DNA of 64,000 nucleotides from Branchiostoma belcheri (Eukaryota > Chordata > Leptocardii > Amphioxiformes > Branchiostomatidae), in NCBI RefSeq assembly GCF_001625305.1, contig NW_017804476.1, forward strand, positions 62,001 through 126,000. Reading direction: 5' to 3'. A model generated the notes under the pieces. It did not search any database. It was given only the letters and a program-made list of their open reading frames with translations, and was not told the DNA's origin. Made by a program: the position numbers and the translations under genes. This document shows positions 45,701 to 57,349 of the stretch, piece after piece; the first letter of the stretch is position 1; each line of letters opens with the position of its first letter.

Positions 45701-48700
45701 TTAGTATCCTGTCCCCCGTATAATGGTACGGTCCAGATAACCGCCCACTTTTTAGGTTATGGCCTGATAACCCATGGGAAATGGAGCCTTCTGATTGGTT
45801 GACAGCTACTGGCTACTGTAAGTCTCTTTAGATTCGCGGGGCCTAAAGTTCGCGGTTTCGGGAAGATGGACAATCCGCGGTATTTTTAGATTCGCGATTT
45901 CTCCTTGGCTATTTTTCAAAGAAAAATTTGTAAAGTGTATATTTAAAATAATAAAAGTTCGTGTTCCGGCATTTATCTCCTAAAACACGGCGCAAAAATT
46001 TGTTTCATGCACCGCGCGAGACTGCCGGCGGTAAAGCTGACGATCGACCTGACGCACGTGTAAACAATTTTCTTTGTTCGGAAATAAGCGCTAAAATGCT
46101 ATTTCCACGACTACACATCGATACTCCAGTGAAGAAATGCATAATCGAAAGAATATATATATTACTAAGCAAATTTATGCCGTCTTCGGCGAGATTTTGA
46201 ACCCGGAAGAATGCAAAGGTCGCCTTCGGTTTTGTAGCGGCCCACGGTAGCGTTTCTATCCAGCAAAACAAGAAGAAGAAAAAAAACGCCCGCAAATCAG
46301 GGCGCAAAAGATAACCAACTAACATTTCCCTGGTATTAGCCGTTATATTTTTCATAAAAATACTTGTAGATATGCCCGATGTTCCCGCAATTTTCAAGTG
46401 CCCGGGCGCGCACGGCCGGCGCTCTGCACGCATAGATTTTTTTCGGCGGTACACGGTTGACACGGCCAGTGCCGCAGTATCGCGATTCGGTGTCTCATAA
46501 TATTATAATTTTTTGACATCAGTATAACTTTAAAAAAATTTGGTACTCAACATTTGCTAAGAATAAAGTTGATTTGCAGTGATTTGTGAATCGCGTGTGT
46601 TTGTGTTTCGCTTACCGTCGTGAATGCATGTGGGGAGGGGGGCGCACTTACGCAAAACATATTCGCGGGGAAATAGATTCGCGGTACAGAGGTCCCAGCG
46701 AATGCCGCGAATCTAAATATACCGCGGAAATTTGTAGACTTACAGTATATGATAATAGAATATGAACCGTTTATTTTGTACTTTTCTGCAGGATGATGAG
46801 AACCTGTTGATCCCCATCCATGCCTACCCTGTGATGAACACCGCAGACTTCCCCTCACAAGTCACCTTCCCACCAACACCCATCGGACAGATGTAAGTTG
46901 CAAAATCTGGTAAACAATATGCAATGCATCGATGAGTGTTCTCACCGGGCCTTTTGAGCGTAGGGGCCCCCTATGCTGTGATTTGGACCCCTATGCTGTC
47001 TTTCAACCAGCATAGGGGTGATTTTGGGGGGAGAACCCTCATAAATCTTGCAAAAAATGAAAATGTAACTTGAGAATGAAGCTATAGCAAAGGGAAAACC
47101 TTAACTTCGCAAAATCTGTCCCTCATTAAGCGAGAAATGTGTCTCAGGTGGTATTGTGATCATGTTTTTGGGACTTAATGCACGACTTGCACCACGAAAG
47201 TTGCCCTTCTGTTTCTGACCCCTATGCTGTGGAAAAATCCTGAAAAGAACACTGTATTCTGTTAAAAGTTATTTAGCTAATACAGCGTGATAGAAATATG
47301 GATGATGTTTTGTTGTATTCCTGATCATGTGATTTGTGTGTTATTCCAGTCGAGTGAAGAAGATCCCGCTGAAGTGTAACGCTCCCATCGACTTCGAGTT
47401 CCAGATCTCCTTCATCCAGCCCCACCCAGCCTTCAAGGTCGAACCGCAAACAGGTCAGGGTCATCTAGAGGTCAGGGGTTAGGGGTCAGAGGGTTCATTT
47501 TCTTACGACCCCCCTTTTTTCATTTTTTTTAAGTTTGCATATGATATAATTCAAATGTCCAGGGTAAAATTTAAACAGAAGAAACGAGGAGTGAAACTTA
47601 GCTACCGAAAGTAATGTAAATCACTTTATATTCGCATTAGCAAAATTTTGCGGTCTGAGAAAAACGGACATGTTCCGGAACTATATGTTCACAGTGGCGG
47701 CAGATGCAACAAAAAGGAAATCAGAGAATCATTTTTTTCACGGTAATGATGAATTCACGGTATAGAAGTGACCTTGAAAACTGGATATAAAAGTGCCGCG
47801 AAAAAATCATGATTTACAACAGTTCAAGTCTCTAGTATAAGATTTTTAGAAAAGAAATGAGGAGCGAAACTTGTTTAAAGTTAGAACTATTGATCCAACA
47901 CAACAAAGTTCTCTCAACTACAGCTTTCGACCAATCACTCTGGTCTTCCTCAGTAGACTGACCCAGTGAAGCTTGTCACATGGCTTCTTTCAACACTGGG
48001 TCAAAGGTACCTGATAGACGATGTCGGCCTCTGTCGCAGTTAAGTGAAAGGTGGTGGGCCCTGATGTAAATAGCCCTGATGTATTTTCTGACAAGTTTAT
48101 TGGGAGTTTAAGATGTCTTTTTGCTGACTTGTCATGTCCGTTTTCAGGCACGGTCCCAGCCAATGGGGAAGCTACCATCACGGTGACCTTTGCACCCTCG
48201 GAGTTCATCACCGCAAACATGAAGATCCAGGTCACCGTGTCACAGTTCAACTCCAAACCACTTCTGTGTAGCTTTGTGGGGACGTCACAACCTGGACTGT
48301 CAGCAAAGTAAGGACTAGGAAAAATAAAGTTGTGTTCCTGTTTCCCGACAAACCCTAGAAAAACCTGCTGACCCTAGACTTTTTTTTTGGTGGACCGCTG
48401 CAAGGGACATAAATAAATTTAATTTTTCAACCTTTTCTAGCTCTATGATTTGACACCTGAGTGATAAAATGTTGTACAATTGGTCTTCTAACATTCACAT
48501 AGAAAATAAAAGTGTCATCATGCAAGTTTTACTCTGTTAAACTATATTGTATGAGTTGGACCCCTATATAGATATCACTGAAGTAAAACGAAAATCAAGC
48601 GAAAAAGACAAAAATGTAAAGAAATTAATTCAAAGAGTAGATTATTACGCCATACCATACTCTGTGTCATTTATTCAACCTTCATGGCCACGTAGATTTC

Positions 48701-51700
48701 ATAATGAAAGCAATTTTTTTTTTTTGGCCGAACTTTTTTTTTATTCGCATGCTCGCATCAGTTTCGGGGTTCCCAGAGGATGTCATCCATATAATCAAAT
48801 CAACATGGCCTAATGCCCCTTTATCATTTATTGTTTTATAGGACCATGATGAACGGGCATGGAGCAGACGACAGTGATGACATGATCAAGATGGGAGAAC
48901 CGCTGGACCCACACTGCATCTCTCCCATCCACATGGCACGCCGCAAGAAACGCAACAAGACACGGGAACGGACGCGATCGGGAGGAGCCACCGCACCTCC
49001 GGTAAGAACCGGTTAATGAAGGAATGAATGAATGGCCGTTGTTGTATGTTTATGCTCTTACAAGCTAATTACAGGTCATGTATAAAGCAGAGGTAAAAAT
49101 TACTAATATCTTACTTGAAAAACACAATGGCGAGTTGTAGAGCATTTCGAGCTTATGATACATGGTTTGTCTAGTTTCATAAGCCTAGAATATGAATTTT
49201 TTTGTTCTGTCTAAAATTCTTAAGTTGGGAAATTTATCTTGTATACAAGTATAGAGGATGTCTCTCTCTCACTCCTGTATAATGCACAGTCAAGTGACAC
49301 TTATCCTCAATTTTATCTAAATTACAATATAGCGATAGCCATGACGTCACGGTAGGCAAAAAGCAGGTGACGGTTGGTTGATTTGCCTACCAATAATTTG
49401 CATATGTCTGCAAATAATTTGAATGTGTATCATGTAAACGAAAAAAGAGATTGCTTGTATTGGCAAATTCATTGTTGTAGAAGAATGCTGTTACGTCTGC
49501 CTTTTTCAATGTGGAGTTTATGTGAACTCTTCTCTTATATAGAAATGACAGAGTTGTACACTGTATCTATCTACTAGACATTTTAAAACTTTTTTTACAT
49601 GCACTTAGTCTTCAATAAGCCACAACTTGTAGTGCTCCCTAAAAAGACTACATGAAAACTAAAGAATGGGAATCCCCACTGTTTGTAAAGTCCCTTGATT
49701 TGTGTTATGATTTTATATACAGACAGTATTTGTATTTTTGATATCTCGCTGTAATACTAATAACCAACTCTATGACTGGTTTCAGCCCCAGGACATTGAG
49801 TATGAAGGCCTGAGATTTCCCCCCAACCTGAACACCCCGTATGCTGTGTCCAGTGTGCTGAACCAGACCCCCGGCAAGCTTAGAACCAAGGACCTGAGAG
49901 AAGGTAGGAGGATAGTTTTTTTTTATTACTCTCACAGTGTTCTAGCCAGCATCCATTTTTCCATCATCAAAAATTATTAAGGCTGATCTGCCATCTCCGA
50001 TGGACAAAAATTAGCATAGAAGATATAGAAGAAAATGTCGTTAAACTAAGCCTTGTCTACCAGCAAAATTTGCACCTGAAAATGCAGGAAATGGTATTTC
50101 AGAGGGTCAAGATTTCAAAATTTCAGGCTGGCACAAAATTTGTCTTTGGTGCACCATATAAGATAAAATAGTATGATGTCAGCAAAAACTAATTTTGTTT
50201 CATAACTAAAGAAAAGTACCATAACAAAGATTTTATTATTTTTCTGATGCTTAGACGTTAAGAAAGTGCTGTATGCTACAGTATACATTTTGACATCTTT
50301 ACATACGTAAACCTATGAAAATATTTGGGTGCACCCACAGAAAAAAATTGGGTGCACAGCTCCAAATTTGGGTGCACTAAGGTGCACATGCAGCAGTATT
50401 TCAAGCGCGTGTTGTGGCATTTTTTGTTCATGTGGATTTCTGTTGTTTGTACATGTATCAGCCATCACATCTAAGAAGGACCTTGCGCCCAACACCAGAC
50501 AGATGAAGGAGGCTCTGTTTGAGTACCAGGTACAGCAGGACGTCATGGCCGAGAGGAAAAACCAGCTCAGATGGTCAGTCACGGGCTTTTAACTTGTTCT
50601 TATCAATAGATAGAGCTACTGAATTCCCCTAGATACCAATGAACAAGCGTGATTTGAAGCTAGATAATTGATATGTTTAGTATATATCTTGTAGCTGATT
50701 ACAACAGGCAAGTATAACCTTGTGCACAGATTGATTGAATGCTCAATATGTCAATGCATAAGACTGTATCAGTTCTCAGTAGATTTAGAAGTGACAACAA
50801 ATACAGGCTTTTGTCTAATAGAAATGTTGTTTTAATATTTCAGTCCATATTATAGGTTTGGATTAAATATTTTATTTTCCCTCCTGCTTCTTTTTTTCTT
50901 CTACTCCTCCTGCCAAATCTTTAAAGGGATTCATCTCAGTCATTTTTAGGCCAAATGACGTGAAATTTGGCGTGGAGGTAGAGTGGGCAATACCCTTAGA
51001 CTTTCTTCATTTTTTTATATAGGCTTATTTATTTTTTGTATGCGATTAGAATTTGATCAAGCTTTCATCATCAACAGAAGCATATAAAGCATATAAAGCA
51101 TATACTGTGAAATGATAACAGTTTTGTGATCAAACAGTCACAGATGAAACTTACAACCACCTGTTATTGTGTTGGATATCGGTACAAATGTTGTTGTTGT
51201 TGTTGTTGTTTTAACTGCAGGCAAGTCCACCCCGGCAAGGACCAGCTGACAGCAACAGAGAGGATGGAGATTCTGGCCAATAGGGAGGAAGCTGTGAAAG
51301 AGTATAGGGTACGTATGACTAAACTGCCTGCCCTCACAGTGCCAGTCTCTAGAACTCTAACATTCTGTAGTACACATCTGGAACAGTCTCCCAGACAACG
51401 TGGTCGGCCTGATCGCTGACAACAACCTCCAGTTATTTAAAACAAGAGTACAGTACACCGGCATCTTCTTTCCACCATCAGGACTTCTACATGTACATGT
51501 AGCTAGAACAAGGATAAAACTTTGTTCCTTCCTTGTTTTCCAGTTTCAGAGAGGCGACCCTTTACCAGACATAGAGTTTAACCGCGCCTGTACGGCTTGT
51601 TCCTTACGACGGACATGGAGAGTCGCAGGAGAGGTAAGTCAGCACAGATCTGTTCTAGAATCCTGCAGGCATTGTTCTCTTGACTATATATATACATCAT

Positions 51701-54700
51701 GTGCCTTTGCAAAGTATGATATCTGTCTGCCAATGTATCACAAAGTTCTGTACGAAGATGTAGAACAGGACATAGTGACAAGGGACTCAAGTTATACAAC
51801 TAATATACTTATTTCTTAAGAATGATCTTATTATGACCTACTTGTTCCCTGTACAGTACCCTGAAGTGTCTCCCCAGTTTGACCTGTATAAGAATGACCC
51901 CTGGGCCATGAGACACCAGGCACTAGGCAGGTTTGCACAGGCTGCTAGAAAGGTCAGTTTTCTCAATGTTTTCCTAATTCTTTTTAGCTCCTTTGTTGAT
52001 CCTTAAATGATGAACAAGCCACTAGGCAGATGTAAATTTTTTCTTCTGCACTCTTGCATAAGTACATAATTTTGTCCATATGTAAAGCAACAAAGATCAT
52101 TAACAATATCAATAAAATCATTTCCTATCATCATTAATGCTTTGAGACAACTTCTTGAACAGTGCAGTACTTGTATAATGCAATATATTACACCCAAGAT
52201 ATACCTTGCAATGTACCGATGAACTCAAAGAGAACATACATGGATACAGTATATCACCATATCTGGGCATTTACCTCATGCAGTATTTCCTGTGCAAGTT
52301 GCTAGGTGGCGCACATGTACAAAGGTTGGTTTGTGACATTGACCTGGAGTTTTGCTCTCTCACCTTCCCACAGGTTATCGTTAGGCAAAGAGTACATAAA
52401 AAGTTAGGTTCGTTGAAGACGTTTATTACGGACTGGCGGAAGGGAAAGTATGCGGTGCCGGAGGTCACGGACGTGAAGTTCAAGGGCGAGGACGATGAGA
52501 TAAAGATTCCGCTGGGCATGACAGCGCCGCAGGTGAAGGTGGAGTCTTTCCCGGCGTACGTTCCACCTGATGTTAAGGACGACATGGTGAGAAAAAAAAA
52601 CTCCTAACTTCTCTTGATCTTGTTGTATGCAGTGTGAAAAAAATTAAGCTTGTTCTTCACTGATATTTATGCTGTTTTATATTTCCGACCTTTACGTTTT
52701 AGTTATGTTTAGGCCACACTGATTTGATTTGTTAATTCTCTGATTTTTTTTACGAAACAATAGGAAGTGATAGGGTGAAAAATAAATAAAAACAGGCTAT
52801 GATAGCCAATGATTTTATCATTTTTCTGACACTTAGATATTAAGTAAATGCTGTATACTAGTATACATGTAACATCTGTTCATAAGAAAACATTTGAATA
52901 TATTTGGGTGCACAGCACCCAGTGTTTTGAGCCCTGACTGATCATAATATTCATATCATTCTTTTGCAGGCCCCAGATGCACTTGGTCCTGTTCCTGCCA
53001 AAAATGATGATGTTTTTGTCAAGCGGAAAGTGCCATACTTCAGTCTGAAGGTAGGTGGCACTGTTGCCCATGTAACTATTCTTCTATTGTACAGTATATA
53101 TATAGCATTACCAAACGTATCTAAGATTCAACTATTAATAGATATTATCAGTTAACTGGATTTATTTTCCCTAAATAATAAATCAATTTGTTTTTTTAGG
53201 TTCCTAAACAGTATGACCTGATGGGATATGGACAACACGGCGTACACGACGCGTCCAGAGGTTACGTAACGCCCAAACTGGCCAGGCCGCTCAGGACAGG
53301 AGCCGAGGACGAGATCATTGTGCTACCAGCGCCCCTAGTGGAAGAGGAGGAAACTGCAGGGGAGGGGGATGTGGAGGTTGTGGAAGACAGGATGTCCAGA
53401 ATAGAGCTGCGGGAGGAGACAGGGACGGCTGCAGGGCCCAGGACCATGACTCTGGTGCCACCTGAAGCCTTGTTCCATCCTCCTGACTACCACCCACTAC
53501 ATATCTTTGTAAGTTTCTCTACATCTCTACAGGGAGACAGAAAATGGACACAGATTACAGTAAATCACTTTATATCTTTGGTAGCAAATGTTCGCAGTCT
53601 GAGAAAAATGGACATGTTCGCAGAACTTAAGGTCCGCAGTGGTGGCAGGCGCAGCAAAAACAATGTCAGCAAATTATTTTTTCACGATAACGATAAGCTT
53701 AACTGTGAATATAAAAGATAAAAGTACAGCAATAAAAACATGATTTACAGTATTCCGAGGTGCATATTCAGCAATGCAGACTAGTTAAGTGTTGAGCTTT
53801 CATAGCAGTAGCCTCTGTCACTGTTTGTACTAGATAGTAAGTCTAGAATAGCTAAAAAATGGATTACAAAATGTCATCCTGTTTGTGTGCGCCAGTCTTT
53901 GTTGTTGAGCCTGGGTTGTTGTACTACTTAATTTGCAGCTTTTAAAAGTTGCATAATTTTTTCTTTGAAACTACAAGGTTTTAGTATACTAGTCTACTCC
54001 TGAAAAGAGTTTTTTGGCAATGCCTCAGGGGCGTAGGCATTTCTTACAGTATATTACGATCAATCTGAAAGAATTTAGAAAATTCCACGAATGCATTCCC
54101 TATAGGGAATTGGTTTTGAGGTAGCCTTTGGCCACGTGGTCTTTGGACCTAGTAGGAAAGGCCTTTGTTGCTATGCATGTGAGAGGCACCATTTCGGGCA
54201 AATGTGGCTTTTTATTTGATGTTTTTCACACTTTTTGTTCCGTGTTGTCCCAGAACCCGGCGCCAGGTCTGCAGGTGTTCATGGCGCCCATGCCGTATGC
54301 GGAGACAGACCCAGACTTCCACCTGTGTCCGTTACCCAGGTACACAGTACCCAAGGACTCCCCGTACTGGACTCAGCACCTCGCAACACAGAAGAAGTTC
54401 TTAGACAGAGAGGTATGTAGCTCATACAAAGTAGAAGATGAAGCCCACTTTGTTATTGATTGTAGTTTATATAATAATGAAAGAAATGATCTTTTTAGAT
54501 ATATTACAAGTACGTTTCCATACTTCAAGTACTTGTCTAATATTGAAAAATTTATCTTTCTTATGCGCTTTGATCATCCTGTACTATACAAACCCATTTC
54601 AAATTATATTTTTAACATCACTAAGAAACGAGAAGAAGCCGAACCCCTGTATTAGAGTAGTTTTAGAGCTGTTTGTACTACAAACATGTATATTACCTAT

Positions 54701-57349
54701 TTCATCTGTTCACCTGTACTTAGCCCGATAGGGCATGAATGTACAATAAAGGTTATTATTTATAAAATATCATAACCTATCCTTTTTTTTATCTCAGGCC
54801 ACACTGATTTAATTTTATGGATGACATCCGTGCACGCATTGATTTTCACCTTAAAAAAAGCAAAGGATCACCTCCAACAAGGCTCTGGCCTATGTGCCAT
54901 CCTCCATTCCATTGTTTTAAGTAGTTAAAACTTTTGTTCAAACCGAAATGGTCTCACCTATAGCTAGAGCTTTCAACCAGTCACTCTGGTCTTCCTCAGT
55001 AGACTGACCCAGTGAGGCTTGTCACATGGTTTCTCTGAAGTGTGACGTCAACACTGGGTCAAAGGCATTCATGTATGATGATGTAGTCTTTTTTAGGCCT
55101 TTTATAATTCTGCTTAACCTTTATTCCACTGTAGGATGTGATCAAAGGCATCATGTCATGGAAGAAGTTCCCATCCCAAGGCCTGATGTCGCTGGCCAAC
55201 ACCCCAACTCTTACCAACGTCTGGGTACCCAGATGGTGAGATCTGTTCTACCTACAGTACAATCAGGGATCCAAATATATGTCAGTGTAGAGTAGTGCTG
55301 TGTACCGGATTGCTGGAACTACATGTAGTTCTGGACTTGTAAAAATGTTTAGGTTCAAGTAAAAAAAAAAAATAGATTGTTCTAAACCACCTGAAATCTT
55401 CAATACCGGTAGTCAAAAATTTGCGCTGCAAAAGGAAGAAAACATTGCCATTGGGCATCGTCAAGTGTCTGTCTGTGTAAATTATGTGGCCACAGTTTTG
55501 CAGACATGCCCCGAAAACAACATATCTTGCTTCTAAACCCTGGTAGTGCAGTGTTCACTACAAAATTTTGTGGTAAAGATGTCCCAATTTCCATTGGGAA
55601 ATGTTAACTGAACAGACCCTTCTGTATTTTGTATATGCCCTGGGTTTAGGTCTGGACTTACAAGTGAATAAATGAATCAAATTGAATGAAGTTTTATTGT
55701 GTGTTTCTGTGCCACTTGTATCCAGGTCGGACCCCTTCAGTTCAGACATTCTGCCAGACGACCCCCCTCCCCTACTCAACAGTCTCCCAGAAGAGGACAG
55801 ACAGGCCATCGAGGTTTCCATGTAAGTATTTGCTAAAACTCAGGAATGAGATTATACATTTAGCAGCACAGTGGGCAATGTTAGGAAAGTTTTTCTGTAT
55901 ATTTTTTAATTGACTGGAAAAAGGTAGAAAACATTTCCTGTGAATTGTCATGTTTCATTGAAATGTTAATTTAATGCTTTAAGTTAGATTTCTATAGTAT
56001 TACATATTTTCTAGCATAACCTATACTGTGTATTTTGACTTGTCTGTCATCACAAATGTATTTTTGAAAATCAGTCAACGTTGACAACAATTGCGATTGA
56101 CTACCTGGTCAATGTGACCAATTTTAGGTTACTGATAATTTTTGCCATTGACACAAGCATTAAGATCCTATCTACAGTGACCACCTTTCCACATAGATCA
56201 GATATTATTGGTCAGCTGAATGGTTTTCTTTCTCTTGTCTCAAAGATTGTTGCTTCTATGCCATATAATGTAGTACTGGTACTTCCTAACAGTAACACGT
56301 TGATGATCATGAATTGGTTGTGATGTGTGTTTTACGTCTGTCCCCAGACCTGAAGAGGAGGGTGCAGCTGGTCCAGAGTTAACACCAGAGATGGTGAACG
56401 CTCAGTTCAGCACCAGTCTGGAACAGATCCCAGAGGAACCTGCCAAACTGGAGGGGTGGGTACAGCAGTGGTACTGCTTTGGTATAGCTTTGGTACAGCT
56501 ATGGTATAGCAGCGGTACTGCTGTGGCACAGCTGTGTTTCAGCAGTGGTATAGCTGTGGTATAGCAGTGGCACAGCTGTGTTTCAGCAATAGTAGTATTA
56601 GTACAGCAGTGGTACAGCAGTGGTATAGCTGTGGTATAGCAATGGCACAGCTGTGTTTCAGCAGTAGTACAGCAGTTTTTCAGCAGTGGTATAGCTGTGG
56701 TATAGCAGTGGCACAGCTGTGTTTCAGCAGTAGTACAGCAGTGGTATAGCTGTGGCACAGCAGTGGTATAGCTGTGGTATAACTGTGGTAAGCAGCGGTA
56801 CAGCTGTGGTATGGTACAAAAGTGGTATGGTACAAAAGTGGTATAGCTTTGGTATAGCTGGTGTGACCAGGAGGCCGATGTGTTGCGTCTGGTTATATCA
56901 AAGTAAGCATTACATACATTGTACTAGTACTCTACCTACTGTCAGTAGTCTGAATAATATTATGGCTCATTGTCTGACTCATTATGATCTTCTGTCCTAT
57001 TTCAGGTCGGAGTTCCCCCATGGAGGAAAACTTCCCCCTACAAACAACCCAGTATCTGCTGCAGGACCCATCACCAGGTAGGGACATCTGTGTTACAGCT
57101 AATGTACTGATTACGAATTATGATGATTTATGGCAGACTATGAAGGCCTGAAAAGGGCATGCAGGCACTCTTTAATATGTGTTACTGTGCCATACTGACA
57201 GTTTTCTGTCTGTTCTCCAGAGAGCAGAGAGAGCAGGAGTTGGAGCTGTACCTCCAGCAGAGGTATAACCGCCTGGGCTCCCGCGTGCAGGCCAAGGTGG
57301 ACGACATGGAACATCACATCACCAACAAGGACCTTCTGCTGAAGTAGAG
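42790..57349 (+). CDS. CFAP221: CFAP221 (PCDP1), ciliary central-apparatus protein, 903 aa
   Basis: Twenty-one coding exons: 42790-42922, 43980-44080, 45087-45269, 46792-46892, 47350-47453, 48148-48307, 48842-49001, 49786-49903, 50462-50573, 51221-51308, 51544-51633, 51857-51952, 52374-52586, 52970-53050, 53200-53508, 54254-54412, 55135-55235, 55726-55821, 56348-56455, 57006-57077, 57221-57347. All phases agree; the stop TAG is at 57345-57347. Residues about 45-260 form an ASH/MSP-like beta domain ([45 protein letters not shown]). Later segments are charged, with [28 protein letters not shown] and the coiled C-terminus [20 protein letters not shown]. The family acts in the C1d projection of motile cilia and binds calmodulin in Chlamydomonas (family knowledge). 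The length is near that of the vertebrate protein. ATG 42796 is an alternative start. Confidence 0.88.
43372..43712. mobile_element. hAT-like MITE, family H copy 1 (TTGGGTGCAC repeats)
   Basis: It starts CAGGGCTCGAAATAT and ends ATTTCCAGCCCT, the same terminal form as the element at 8694-9187. Inside, TTGGGTGCAC and its complement recur, at least six times in all. The flanks share AAGGCAATTGAAA (about 43357 and 43717). Copies or parts are at 50090-50410 and 52880-52940. It lies in CFAP221 intron 1. Confidence 0.65.
44409..44762. mobile_element. MITE related to family B (GGATGACATCC subgroup)
   Basis: The left end is TTAGGCCACACTGACTGAAT followed by a GGATGACATCC block. The right end is TAAAATTAAATCAGTATAGCC followed by TTAC. 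Similar single ends occur at 48712-48812, 52712-52800 and 54795-54890. The ends resemble family B, but the interior differs. It lies in CFAP221 intron 2. Confidence 0.5.
45320..45420. mobile_element. Small LINE 3' fragment
   Basis: The phrases AGGGATGCCATGCCTTCCAG, GTACCAGTCATCAACCAAGG and ACTGAGGTGTTCAAAAATTC match the minus-strand reverse transcriptase tail at 12365-12655 and the text at 63190-63260. Only about 100 bases remain. It lies immediately after a (GTTT)n run beside the CFAP221 donor at 45269. Confidence 0.45.
45814..46748. mobile_element. DNA element of 935 bp, TACTGTAAGTCT ends
   Basis: TACTGTAAGTCT at the left and AGACTTACAGTA at the right are perfect inverted repeats with TA at the edges. 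Both ends continue into TTTAGATTCGCGG blocks. The interior is unusually CpG-rich for this region and has no intact transposase. A minus-strand open frame of 152 codons (46463-46005) shows no recognisable domain. It lies in CFAP221 intron 3, ending about 40 bases before the next exon. Confidence 0.7.
46930..47250. repeat. Interspersed repeat, family F copy 2
   Basis: CTTTTGAGCGTAGGGGCCCC, CCTATGCTGTGATTTGG and CAACCAGCATAGGGGTGATT match 40830-40975 in inverted orientation. A second CCCCTATGCTGTGGAAAAAT lies at 47218-47238. It lies in CFAP221 intron 4. Confidence 0.55.
47612..47820. mobile_element. MITE, family I copy 1
   Basis: It begins ATGTAAATCACTTTATATTCG and ends ATCATGATTTACAA. The interior (GTCTGAGAAAAACGGACATGT, a CACAGTGGCGGCAGATGCA block, CACGGTAATGATGAATTCAC) matches 53556-53752. 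The ends are roughly inverted. It lies in CFAP221 intron 5. Confidence 0.65.
47885..48015. repeat. Interspersed repeat, family C copy 3
   Basis: TGATCCAACACAACAAAGTT, CCAATCACTCTGGTCTTCCT, TCAGTAGACTGACCCAGTGA and AACACTGGGTCAAAGGTACC match the other copies. It lies in the same CFAP221 intron as the family I element, upstream of the exon at 48148. Confidence 0.6.
50090..50410. mobile_element. hAT-like MITE, family H copy 2
   Basis: It shares with 43372-43712 the phrases GGTGCACCA, ATGTCAGCAAAAACTAATT, CTTTACATACGTAAACCTA, ATTTGGGTGCACCCACAG and CTCCAAATTTGGGTGCAC. The ends are decayed (left near TTTCAGAGGG, right near AGTATTTCAAGC). It lies just before the CFAP221 exon at 50462. Confidence 0.6.
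51318..51475 (+). mobile_element. LINE 3' fragment (reverse transcriptase C-terminus)
   Basis: Directly after the CFAP221 donor at 51309, a plus-strand frame reads HLEQSPRQ in one phase and, in the neighbouring phase, the hallmark WNSLPDNVV followed by LQLFKTRVQ. Such sequences close many LINE reverse transcriptases. No upstream part remains. Confidence 0.55.
52712..52940. repeat. Mixed remnants of families B and H
   Basis: TTAGGCCACACTGATTTGAT at 52712 is a family B type end. From about 52850 the text changes to family H (TTGGGTGCACAGCACCCAGT, then TTTTGAGCCCTG). The two remnants are adjacent, as if one inserted into or deleted part of the other. The stretch ends about 35 bases before the CFAP221 exon at 52970. 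Confidence 0.45.
53556..53752. mobile_element. MITE, family I copy 2
   Basis: It runs from TACAGTAAATCACTTTATAT to ATGATTTACAGTA, with the ends forming an imperfect inverted repeat with TA edges. The interior matches 47612-47820 (AGTCTGAGAAAAATGGACAT, GCAGTGGTGGCAGGCGCAGC). The unit is about 197 bases. It lies in the CFAP221 intron after the exon ending 53508. Confidence 0.7.
54413..54772 (+). mobile_element. LINE 3' end fused to CFAP221 exon 16 donor
   Basis: From the splice donor at 54413 an open frame continues 80 codons to TAG at 54653-54655. It includes a Cys/His pattern ([16 protein letters not shown]) and the YNNERNDLF phrase, typical of the extreme C-terminus of LINE reverse transcriptases. 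It is followed by an untranslated tail ending CAATAAAGGTTATTATTTAT, a LINE-like 3' terminus. The frame is the same as that of the upstream exon. Confidence 0.65.
54795..54890. repeat. Single MITE end related to family B
   Basis: AGGCCACACTGATTTAATTT followed by ATGGATGACATCCGTGC matches the left end of 44409-44762. No right end was found. It lies directly after the LINE tail. Confidence 0.45.
54925..55075. repeat. Interspersed repeat, family C copy 4
   Basis: CCAGTCACTCTGGTCTTCCT, CAGTAGACTGACCCAGTGAG and AACACTGGGTCAAAGG match the other copies. It ends about 60 bases before the CFAP221 exon at 55135. Confidence 0.6.
55293..55665. mobile_element. MITE, family A copy 2
   Basis: It begins TAGTGCTGTGTACCGGATTG and carries the ordered family A phrases (CACCTGAAATCTTCAATA, AGAAAACATTGCCATTGGGC, TCTTGCTTCTAAACCCTGG, CCCAATTTCCATTGGGAAAT). 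The right terminal repeat is not recognisable, so it is truncated or decayed. It lies between CFAP221 exons ending 55235 and starting 55726. Confidence 0.65.
56076..56215. repeat. Remnant of a pogo/Tigger-like end
   Basis: TGGTCAATGTGACCAATTTTA, TTTGCCATTGACACAAGCAT and TAAGATCCTATCTACAGTGA correspond to 7070-7150 of the 7-9 kb element, with considerable divergence. No TA-flanked terminus was located. Confidence 0.4.
56457..56860. repeat. Minisatellite, TGGTATAGCTGTGG-type units
   Basis: About 400 bases consist of short units such as GTGGTATAGCAGTGGCACAG and CTGTGTTTCAGCAGTAGTAC, arranged in a higher-order period of roughly 70-85 bases. It starts directly at the donor of CFAP221 exon 19 (after 56455). 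Both strands are open for 70 to 118 codons, but this follows from the repeat and is not evidence of coding. Confidence 0.8.

Noticed and set aside
46005..46463. Minus-strand 152-codon frame as a gene
   Set aside because: It lies wholly inside the TACTGTAAGTCT element and shows no recognisable domain.
56402..56758. 118-codon minus-strand frame of Tyr/His/Cys/Thr repeats
   Set aside because: It is a product of the minisatellite, with no start context or splice support.
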